Assembly (NCBI GenBank): GCA_910584805.1
Contig: CAJUCB010000005.1
Coordinates: 44,565-56,017 of the forward strand
Length of the DNA stretch: 11,453 nt
Origin: an uncultured Oscillospiraceae bacterium
GTDB taxonomy: Bacteria; Bacillota; Clostridia; Oscillospirales; Oscillospiraceae
Reading direction: 5' to 3'
Shown here: piece after piece, positions 1 through 6,700 of the stretch
Numbering within the stretch: position 1 is the stretch's first letter
How the letters are laid out: every line of letters starts with the position of its first letter
Notes under the pieces: generated by a model
Told to the model about the DNA's origin: nothing
Database searches by the model: none
What the model saw: only the letters and a program-made list of their open reading frames with translations
Translations under genes and position numbers: made by a program

Positions 1-5
1 GGAGT

Positions 6-68
6 CCAGAGGCAGCGCCTCTGGCAGAGTGCAGGGACAGCGTCCCTGCCGGGTCCGGGCAGCGCCCG
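6..68. repeat. Array of three perfect hairpins with AGC loops
   Basis: Three perfect inverted repeats lie in a row, each with the same 3-base loop AGC: CCAGAGGC/GCCTCTGG (arms 6-13 and 17-24), GCAGGGAC/GTCCCTGC (31-38 and 42-49) and CGGGC/GCCCG (56-60 and 64-68). The arms differ in sequence, so fold and loop are shared rather than the primary sequence. No T-tract follows, so this is not a standard terminator. The look resembles dispersed palindromic elements I associate with GC-rich Clostridia, but that is recollection, not a search. The array may continue beyond the left edge. Confidence 0.7.
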
Positions 69-90
69 TAAAACCTAAGGTACCCCCCGC

Positions 91-120
91 CAATGTCCCG
101 CAGGGACGAGGCCCCCATTG
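91..120 (+). other. Possible structured leader before the first gene
   Basis: GTCCC (95-99) and GGGAC (103-107) form a 5-bp stem with a GCA loop, and CAATG (91-95) can pair with CATTG (116-120) around it. The 8-mer GCAGGGAC at 100-107 repeats the left arm of the second upstream hairpin (31-38) and could therefore pair instead with 42-49. This could be a regulatory leader or just more of the repeat element. No clear promoter is visible between 69 and 130. Confidence 0.25.
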
Positions 121-131
121 AGAACCAACAA

Positions 132-136
132 AGGAG
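132..136 (+). promoter_or_regulatory. Ribosome binding site fixing the start at 144
   Basis: AGGAG ends seven bases before the ATG at 144. It favours this start over an in-frame ATG at 93, which sits among the hairpins and has no ribosome site. Confidence 0.7.
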
Positions 137-143
137 ACCAACC

Positions 144-344
144 ATGGAACAAAAGAAAGTGACCTACAGCGGCAGTGACACCGAGGACGTTACCGTCCAG
201 CTAGAGGCCGGCAACGCCAAGCTGGCAGAAAAAGGCTGGCGGGAGTACCGGGTGGATATGCTTAGCTCCTCCACCGTGCGGGTGACCTACGTGCGGGGAG
301 AGCTGGAAGAGGACGAAGAATTGGTGCTGGACGAGGAGCTGTAA
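144..344 (+). CDS. Small acidic protein of unknown function
   Basis: This encodes 66 residues with a well-placed AGGAG. I do not recognise the family. The protein has no signal peptide, no membrane segment and no cysteines. The N-terminal part (MEQKKVTYSG) is followed by alternating polar and hydrophobic stretches that could form beta strands (roughly residues 4-20 and 34-51), with a glycine-tryptophan in the middle (GWREYRVDML). The last 15 residues are almost entirely Glu, Asp and Leu, giving a strongly acidic tail. The stop is 19 bases before the next start, which has its own ribosome site, so the two genes are probably co-transcribed. A small cytoplasmic protein is the safest reading. The coding call itself is fairly secure from start, ribosome site and spacing. 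Confidence 0.7.
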   Translation: MEQKKVTYSGSDTEDVTVQLEAGNAKLAEKGWREYRVDMLSSSTVRVTYVRGELEEDEELVLDEEL

Positions 345-363
345 CAGAGAAAGGACAGGGCCT

Positions 364-1023
364 ATGTCACAAGGAATCAAAGGTATTGGAGGGAAGATTT
401 TGCTGCTGCTCCTGGTCCTGGCCATTTTGGCCGGGCTGACGCTGGGGCTGAGCGCCTATGTGGTTTCCAGCACCCAAGCCAGCTTTCTGGACCCAGACGG
501 ACCTGCCCCGGAGGGGTTGGATTGCGTGCTGGTCCTGGGCTGCGGGGTGCGCCCCGACGGGAGCCCCTCGGATATGCTGGCCGACCGGCTGGAACAGGGC
601 ATCGCCCTGTACCAGGCCGGGTGGGCGGACAAGCTGCTGCTCTCCGGGGACAACGGCCAGGAGAATTACAACGAGGTAGGGGTCATGGAGGCCTACGCCC
701 TGGAACGGGGGGTGCCGGGGGAGGATATCGTTTTGGACCACGCGGGCTTTTGCACCTACGACAGCGTCTACCGGGCCCGGGACATTTTCGGGGCCAAACG
801 CCTGGTGATTATCACCCAGGCCTACCACCTCAGCCGCGCCCTGTACATAGCCCAGGCCCTGGGCCTGGACGCCTGGGGGGTGGGGGCAGACCTGCGGCCC
901 TACCGGGGCCAGGCTGTGCGGGAGCTCCGGGAAGTGCTGGCCCGGGACAAGGATTTCTTCTGGGCGCTGGCCCAGCCGGACCCAAAATTTCTGGGGGAAA
1001 AGCTCCCCCTGCATCCGCAATGA
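364..1023 (+). CDS. SanA/YdcF-family (DUF218) membrane-anchored protein
   Basis: The 219-residue protein starts at an ATG about nine bases after AAAGGA. Residues 11-35 form one hydrophobic helix (KILLLLLVLAILAGL and onward), which should anchor the rest outside the membrane. The globular part (about 50-180) reads as a DUF218 domain of the SanA type: CVLVLGCGVRPDG (54-66), RLEQGIALYQ (75-84), LLLSGDNG (91-98), YNEVGVM (102-108), DIVLDHAGFCTYDSVYRA (121-138) and ITQAYHLSRAL (150-160). The YNE, DxAGFxTxDS and ITQxxHxxRAL runs match what I remember of E. coli SanA, whose loss raises vancomycin sensitivity at high temperature. Relatives are linked to envelope carrier or polymer metabolism, but the exact reaction is not established. 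It sits behind the small acidic gene and is closed by its own terminator, so it is separate from the copper unit downstream. Family assignment is confident; substrate is unknown. Confidence 0.88.
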   Translation: MSQGIKGIGGKILLLLLVLAILAGLTLGLSAYVVSSTQASFLDPDGPAPEGLDCVLVLGCGVRPDGSPSDMLADRLEQGIALYQAGWADKLLLSGDNGQENYNEVGVMEAYALERGVPGEDIVLDHAGFCTYDSVYRARDIFGAKRLVIITQAYHLSRALYIAQALGLDAWGVGADLRPYRGQAVRELREVLARDKDFFWALAQPDPKFLGEKLPLHPQ

Positions 1024-1024
1024 G

Positions 1025-1062
1025 CGCCCCCCTGGGAACCGGCTTCCCAGGGGGCGGCTTTT
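1025..1062 (+). terminator. Rho-independent terminator after the sanA-like gene
   Basis: An 11-bp perfect stem (1028-1038 with 1044-1054) closes a five-base loop CCGGC. Two more pairs are possible after a one-base bulge, and CTTTTC follows. The T-run is short but the stem is very GC-rich. It lies immediately after the stop codon and a few bases before the copA -35 box, so it insulates the two units. Confidence 0.8.
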
Positions 1063-1067
1063 CAGGC

Positions 1068-1097
1068 TTGACAAAGCCATTGCAGCGGGGCTATACT
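1068..1097 (+). promoter_or_regulatory. Sigma-A-type promoter of copA
   Basis: TTGACA (1068-1073, a perfect -35) and TATACT (1092-1097) are separated by 18 bases. Transcription should start near 1103-1105. The -10 region also contains a small dyad, CTATA-C-TATAG (1091-1101). Confidence 0.8.
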
Positions 1098-1101
1098 ATA
1101 G

Positions 1102-1125
1102 ATAGTTGAATGGATATTCAACTAT
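1102..1125. promoter_or_regulatory. Putative repressor operator at the copA start site
   Basis: A perfect 10-bp inverted repeat (ATAGTTGAAT at 1102-1111, ATTCAACTAT at 1116-1125) has a four-base centre and covers the predicted transcription start. Its core is TGAA-N6-TTCA, the arrangement known for ArsR/SmtB-type metal repressors. The AGTTGA/TCAACT arms would also suit a MarR-type protein. It does not look like a CopY box (TACAnnTGTA) or a CsoR site. The position implies repression by blocking initiation. No such regulator is encoded in the window. Confidence 0.65.
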
Positions 1126-1151
1126 TGAAAAAATATGGCCCAACACATACT

Positions 1152-1170
1152 AGGGCAAAGCCCTTGCCCT
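1152..1170 (+). other. Hairpin in the copA 5' leader next to the ribosome site
   Basis: AGGGCAA (1152-1158) pairs perfectly with TTGCCCT (1164-1170), ending exactly where the GGAAGGAGG ribosome-site region begins. A shorter competing stem, GGGC-AAA-GCCC (1153-1163), uses the same left arm. It could stabilise the message or keep the ribosome site exposed. A switching role is conjecture. Confidence 0.35.
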
Positions 1171-1172
1171 GG

Positions 1173-1179
1173 AAGGAGG
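1173..1179 (+). promoter_or_regulatory. Ribosome binding site fixing the copA start at 1186
   Basis: AAGGAGG lies six bases before the ATG at 1186. This start directly precedes the metal-binding fold (MEKFSVTGMSCAAC). The in-frame ATG at 1135 lacks a ribosome site and would add 17 residues outside the domain. Confidence 0.85.
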
Positions 1180-1185
1180 TTTGCA

Positions 1186-3708
1186 ATGGAGAAATTTTCT
1201 GTCACCGGGATGAGCTGCGCCGCCTGCTCTGCCCGGATCGAAAAGGTGGTGGGGCAGCTGCCCGGGGTGGAGGAGGTGGCGGTGAGCCTGCTCACAAACT
1301 CCATGACCGTGGACTTCGCCGCCCCTGCCAGTGCCCAAAGCATCTGCCAGGCGGTGGAGAAGGCGGGATATGGGGCATCCCCCGCCACCACCGCCCAGGC
1401 CCAGGCCGCCCCGGCAGAAGGGGAGGAGACGGGAGAATGGAAAAAAGTCCGCACCCGGCTCATCGCCAGCGTGTGCCTGCTGCTGCCACTGATGTACGTG
1501 TCTATGGGCCACCCCATGGCGGGGTGGCCGGTGCCAGAGGCGTTGATGGACCCGGCGGTGTCGGGGCTGTATCAACTGCTGCTGTCCGGGCTGGTGCTGG
1601 TGGTGAACCAGAAGTTTTTCATAGCCGGCTTCGGCGGCCTGCTCCACCGGGCCCCCAATATGGACACCCTGGTGGCCATGGGGGCGGGGGCGGCCTTTGG
1701 CTACAGCACCGGGCAGCTCTTCTCCCTGCTCAGTGGAGGGCCGGCGGAGCTGTCAGGGCACAGCGGCTACTACTTCGAGAGTGCCGCCATGATCCTTACC
1801 CTCATCACCGTGGGGAAGATGTTGGAGGCGTATAGCAAGGGCAAGACCACCAACGCCATCCGCAGCTTGATGGACTTGGCCCCCCAGGAGGCCACCCTGC
1901 TGCGGGATGGACAGCCGGTGACGGTGCCCATCGAGACCATCCAGCCGGGGGACCTGGTGCTGGTGCGGCCGGGGGAGAGCATCCCTGTGGACGGGGAGGT
2001 GGTCTCGGGACAGAGTGCCGTCAATGAGGCGGCCCTCACCGGGGAAAGCCTGCCGGTGGACAAGAGCCCCGGGGACCACGTCACCGCCGCCACCCTGAAC
2101 CAGAGCGGGGCCCTTACCCTGCGCACCCTCCGGGTGGGGGCGGACACCACCCTCAGCCGGATCATCCGCCTGGTGGAGGACGCCTCCGCCACCAAGGCCC
2201 CCATTGCCCGGCTGGCAGACCGGGTCTCCGGGGTGTTTGTCCCGGTGGTGCTGGTATTGGCCCTGATCACAGCCCTGGTGTGGCTGGCCCTGGGGGAGGG
2301 CTTGGGCTTCGCCATGGCCCGGGCCATCAGCGTTTTGGTGATCTCCTGCCCCTGCTCCCTGGGGCTGGCCACCCCGGTGGCCATTATGGTGGGCAGCGGC
2401 GTGGGGGCCAAGGCGGGCATCCTGTTCAAAACCGCCACCGCCTTGGAGAGCGCCGGGAAGGTGGACACGGTGGTGCTGGATAAAACCGGCACCGTCACCA
2501 AGGGGGAGCCGGAGGTCACAGACCTGAGTTGTGCCCCAGGTGTGACGGAGGAACGCCTGCTGTCCCTGGCCGCCGCTGTGGAGGCCCAGAGCGAACACCC
2601 CCTGGCGAAAGCCATCACCGCCCATGCGGCCCAGCGGGGCCTGTCCCTCCCCACCGCCCAGGATGTGGAAGCCCTGCCGGGCAGCGGCATCCGGGGCCAG
2701 GTGGAAGGAGGGGAAGTCCTGGGAGGCAAGACGGGCTGGTTCCAGGACCAGGGCCTGCTGGACCCAGATTGGGTGGCCCAGGGGGAGGCCCTAGCCGCCC
2801 AGGGGAAAACGCCCCTGTATTTTGCCCACCAGGGGAAGCTGCTGGGGCTCATCGCCGTGGCGGACGCCATCCGGCCGGAAAGCGCCGCCGCCATTGCCCA
2901 GCTCCGGGGGCTGGGGGTGACGCCGGTGCTCCTCACCGGCGACCAGGAGACCACCGCCCAGGCCATCGCCGCCCAGGCGGGGGTGGCGGAGGTCATCGCC
3001 CAGGTGCTGCCCCAGGAGAAGGAGGCCCACATCCGCCGCCTAGCCCAGACAGGGCAGGTGGCCATGGTGGGGGATGGCATCAACGACGCCCCCGCCCTCA
3101 CCCGGGCCCAGGTGGGCATCGCCATCGGCGCCGGGGCGGACGTGGCCCTGGACGCCGCCGATGTGGTGCTGATGAAGTCCTCCCTGGCGGACGTGCCCGC
3201 AGCCATCCGCCTGTCCCGGCAGGTGGTGAAGAACATCAAGGAAAACCTGTTCTGGGCCTTTTTCTACAACGTCATCGGCATCCCCATTGCGGCGGGGGCC
3301 CTGGTGGCCTGGGGCATCACCTTAAACCCCATGCTGGCGGCAGGGGCTATGTCCCTGTCCAGCCTGTGCGTGGTGGGGAATGCCCTGCGGCTCAACGGCT
3401 TCTCTCCCTATGCCAGAGGGCAGGTTCCTCCCGTCCAGGGAGAGGCAGAACACAAACCAACAGGACAACCGGTTCAGCCGGAAGCGAAAGGAGACCATCT
3501 CATGAATAAGACTTTGACCATTGAAGGCATGATGTGCAACAACTGCCAGCGGCATGTGGAGAAAGCCCTCAACGCCATCCCCGGCGTCAGCGCCCAGGTG
3601 GATTGGCAGGCGGGGAAGGCCACCCTCAGCTGCCCGGAGGGCCTGGCGGACCAGGCGCTCACCGACGCGGTGCAGGAGGAGGGCTACACCGTCACCGCCG
3701 TGGAATAA
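1186..3708 (+). CDS. copA: Copper-exporting P1B-type ATPase with N- and C-terminal HMA domains
   Basis: This 840-residue membrane pump should export Cu(I) from the cytoplasm using ATP. An N-terminal heavy-metal-associated domain carries GMSCAAC (8-14). Then come membrane helices, the actuator motif TGES (285-288), the ion-site motif CPC (388-390, in CPCSLGLATP), the phosphorylated aspartate D432 in DKTGT, the P1B-type SEHPL (469-473), TGD (584-586) and GDGINDAP (629-636). Tyr-Asn (694-695) and MSLSS (722-726) in the last two helices are the signature of the Cu(I) subgroup rather than Zn/Cd pumps. Unusually, a polar linker (about 738-772) leads to a second HMA domain with GMMCNNC (781-787) at the C-terminus, and this domain has its own internal ribosome site and ATG. 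The N-terminal region has one HMA domain, where Bacillus CopA has two. The gene has its own promoter and operator, and a hybrid kinase gene follows after six bases. Confidence 0.96.
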   Translation: MEKFSVTGMSCAACSARIEKVVGQLPGVEEVAVSLLTNSMTVDFAAPASAQSICQAVEKAGYGASPATTAQAQAAPAEGEETGEWKKVRTRLIASVCLLLPLMYVSMGHPMAGWPVPEALMDPAVSGLYQLLLSGLVLVVNQKFFIAGFGGLLHRAPNMDTLVAMGAGAAFGYSTGQLFSLLSGGPAELSGHSGYYFESAAMILTLITVGKMLEAYSKGKTTNAIRSLMDLAPQEATLLRDGQPVTVPIETIQPGDLVLVRPGESIPVDGEVVSGQSAVNEAALTGESLPVDKSPGDHVTAATLNQSGALTLRTLRVGADTTLSRIIRLVEDASATKAPIARLADRVSGVFVPVVLVLALITALVWLALGEGLGFAMARAISVLVISCPCSLGLATPVAIMVGSGVGAKAGILFKTATALESAGKVDTVVLDKTGTVTKGEPEVTDLSCAPGVTEERLLSLAAAVEAQSEHPLAKAITAHAAQRGLSLPTAQDVEALPGSGIRGQVEGGEVLGGKTGWFQDQGLLDPDWVAQGEALAAQGKTPLYFAHQGKLLGLIAVADAIRPESAAAIAQLRGLGVTPVLLTGDQETTAQAIAAQAGVAEVIAQVLPQEKEAHIRRLAQTGQVAMVGDGINDAPALTRAQVGIAIGAGADVALDAADVVLMKSSLADVPAAIRLSRQVVKNIKENLFWAFFYNVIGIPIAAGALVAWGITLNPMLAAGAMSLSSLCVVGNALRLNGFSPYARGQVPPVQGEAEHKPTGQPVQPEAKGDHLMNKTLTIEGMMCNNCQRHVEKALNAIPGVSAQVDWQAGKATLSCPEGLADQALTDAVQEEGYTVTAVE
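3489..3493 (+). promoter_or_regulatory. Internal ribosome binding site within copA
   Basis: AGGAG, inside the longer AAAGGAGA, lies eight bases before an in-frame ATG (3502). It falls in the linker-coding part of copA, just before the C-terminal HMA domain, exactly where the site of a separate copZ gene would be. Confidence 0.5.
3502..3708 (+). other. Possible free CopZ-like copper chaperone from an internal start in copA
   Basis: Translation from the internal ATG (codon 773 of copA) would give 68 residues, MNKTLTIEGMMCNNCQRHVE and onward, ending at the shared stop. That is the size of a stand-alone CopZ, with the copper-binding GMMCNNC at residues 9-15 and a complete beta-alpha-beta-beta-alpha-beta-type span. 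CopZ proteins carry Cu(I) to CopA in the cytoplasm. Either copA and copZ fused by loss of a stop, leaving the old start as a relic, or both the full pump and the chaperone are made from one gene. E. coli copA makes a short chaperone from its N-terminal domain by frameshifting, so dual output has precedent. The domain is certain; separate expression is inference. Confidence 0.45.
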
Positions 3709-3714
3709 AAAACA

Positions 3715-6700
3715 GTGGGGGAGAAAAAGCCCCGCCAGGGGGAGCGGCAAATCTGGGGCTTTGTGCGCACGGTGGCGATTTTGATGGCCTGCTTTGCCGC
3801 CACGATATTGATCCTACAGTTAGAGCTGGACAAGCGCAACGAGCGGGAAGCCCTGGCGGCCCTGCCCGGGGTGGCCAGCCAGAGCGGGGCGGGGATTGCC
3901 AGCCACCTCAGCGGCCTGGTGAGCCATTTGCAGACCGCCGCCCAGGTCCTGCCCGTCCAGGACGGGCAGGACAGCACCACCGCGACGGTGCTGGAAACCT
4001 TGACCCGCTCGGTGGACTTCGTCCAGACGGGGCTGCGCCTGCCTGACGGCTCGGCGCTGCTGGACGATGGCCGCCGCCACGATACCTTGGCCTGGACAGA
4101 GCGCTCGGCGGGGGAACTCCCCGGCGGGCGCTTCCTCCTGGGGCGGGCGGAGCAGATCGACCTTGGGTCGGGCCCCTTGTGGGTGGTGCGGCTGTTTGTG
4201 GAGGTCCCCAACAGTGGCGGCTGCCTGCTCTTTGGCTCTGTGGCCCTGGACAGCCTTTCGGCCAAGGCCCTGCCCTACGCCCAGGATGGAACCCAGAGCT
4301 TATTGCTCTTTGAAGCCGCCAGCGGCGCCCTGCTCCTGGACCACCTCCACGACCCCCCAGCGGTGGGGGAGGTGTTTTATGACGCCGTCTGCATGGACCA
4401 GGACCAGGCCGGCTTGCTGCGGCAGACAGGGGAGCAGGAGGGGGTCCAGGCCATCAGCCGTCCCGACGGGAAGCGGCTGTACCTGTGCATCCAGCGCACC
4501 CAAATCCCCGGGTGGAGCCTGTGCGTGGCCGTCCGGGAGGAGGCGGTGGGCAGTGCGGTGAGCATCCCCTCCACCTTCGCTTACGGGCTGCTGCTGGTGC
4601 TCTACGGGGTGGCGGCGGTGGCGCTGCTGCTGTATCAGTCCATGCGGGAGCGCTCTGTCCGGGGGGAGCTGGACCGGGAGGTGGCCCGGCGCAACTCCGT
4701 GATGAACGCCGCCCTGCCGGCCTCTGACGTGCAGGTGTTTGAACTGCTGACCACAGGGCTGCTGCGGCTGTTTACCCCCCAGTCGGGACAGCGGGAGCAG
4801 CTCAAGGCCACTGTGGGCACCCACAAGGAACTGCTGGCCTACATCAACTGCTCTGGGCAGTGGGAGCCAGCCTTTGCCGCCGCCCTGGAACGGGCCGCCT
4901 GGGGGCAGGACAGCGAGGTGGAGCTCCAAACCCAGGGGGACGAGGGGGCTTGGCTGCGGGTGCGCATGGAACCCCTGCTCAACAATGAGGAAATCCGGGC
5001 CATTGGCACCATCCGGGATATCACCGGGGAGGTGCTGGAACGCCAGCGGCAGGAGACCATGAACAAGCTCCTGGACCGGATGATGGAGGGCACCGTGGCG
5101 GGCATCGAGGTGTCCTTGGAGACGGACCAGTGGAAAATGCTCTGGGGCTGGGAGAACTACCGGCATATCCTGGCGGTGGTGGCAGAGGACCAGCCCTACA
5201 GCAGCTTCCTCCTAGAGGGATTGCTGCCTACGGTCCACCCCAGGGACCGGGAGGGATACCGCCTGCTCATGGACCGGCGGGCCCTTCTCAGCGCCAGCAT
5301 CAACGGGAAGAACCGCCTCGCCCACGACTACCGGGTGCGCACGGAACAGGGCCACGGCTATGAGTGGCACTCCACAGAAATCTATTTCTTCCGGGATTCC
5401 ATGAGCCGCCAGGTGAAGTGCAGCTTCTTCATCCGCCCGGTGAACCAGGCCAAGCAGCGGGAGTTGGAGGAGAAGCGCCGTTTGGAGGAGAAGGAGCAGG
5501 CCCTCTTCCTACAGGCCAAGCAGCTGGTGGAGTCTGAGGACGAGCTGGACTTCGTCCACGTGATTGCCGACTATTACCAGGCCATTTACGCGGTGAACCT
5601 GGATGAGGACCGGGTCCGGGGGATCAAGCTGCCGGAGTATTTCGCCGCGCTCTTGGAGCGCTCGGACAACCGCCTCAGCAGCACCTTTTCCGCCTACTGC
5701 CAGGAGCTGTTGGACCCGGAGTATGTGGCCGCGTTCCAGGCCGCCACCGACTTTGACGCCATCCGGGACGCCCTGGACCTGGGGCGGCAGGTGGAGCTGA
5801 CCTATCGGAAACAGGACGGCACCTGGGTGGGGATGCAGGTCTTCCCCATGCCCGAGTATGGGCCCCAGACCCCGGAGACCTTGTGGGTCTTTGAGGACGA
5901 GACGGAGACGGTGAACCTGCGCAAGCAGGAGGAGCGGGCCTCCCTGGCTGCCCGGGCCGCAGAGGCGGCCAACGAGGCCAAGTCCCAGTTTTTGGCCAAC
6001 ATGAGCCACGACATCCGCACCCCCCTCAACGCCATTTTGGGCATGAGCGAACTGGGGCTGCGGGAGGCGGACCCGGAGGGGAAGGACAACTGCTTCCAAG
6101 ACATCCGGGGCAGCGGGCGGATTTTGTTGGAGAACATCAACAGCATTCTGGACCTGTCCAAGATCGAGGCGGGGAAGGTGGAGCTGCACCCGGTGCGCTA
6201 TGGCATCCTCTCCACCCTCCACGACTGCATCACCACCCTGCGGATGCGGGCCCAGGAGAAGGGCTTAGCGTTTTCCGCCCAGGTGGAGGAGACCATCCCC
6301 GCCACCCTCTTTGGCGACGACGTGAACATCTGCCACATCATCATGAACCTGGGCAGCAACGCGGTGAAGTATACCCAGGCGGGGGCTGTTACCCTGTCGG
6401 TGGGCTGGCTGCCAGGGGAGGGGGAGCGTGGCAAGCTGGTGATCCACATGAAGGACACTGGGGTGGGCATCCGCCAGAAGGATATCCCCTCCATCTTCCG
6501 CAGCTATTTCCGCCTGGAACAGGGGGGCAACCGCCGCATTGAGGGCACGGGCCTGGGGTTGTCCATCTGCAAGCAGTTGGTAGAGCTTATGGACGGAGAG
6601 CTGGGGGTGGAGAGCCAGGTGGGGATCGGCAGCGATTTCTGGGTGCGTATCCCCCAGACGGTGATAGACCCCGCCCCCTGCGGCCCCTATCAGGGGCAGG

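Noticed and set aside
6..107. CRISPR-like or direct-repeat array
   Set aside because: The units have different sequences and only share palindromic form and loop; there are no constant repeats with variable spacers of even length.
1110..1835. Plus-strand frame of 241 codons starting in the operator
   Set aside because: It lacks a ribosome site, gives Gly/Arg-rich nonsense and overlaps copA in another frame.
1770..3239. Long open frame (489 codons) on the minus strand inside copA
   Set aside because: It is the antisense shadow of a GC-rich gene. The plus-strand frame holds every P-type ATPase motif, while the antisense protein is Ser/Arg/Thr-rich low-complexity sequence without domains.
3706..3713. 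A AAA AAC, a classic -1 slippery heptamer at the copA-kinase junction
   Set aside because: It lies after the T of the stop codon and is not in the required phase of the copA frame, so slipping there could not bypass the stop.
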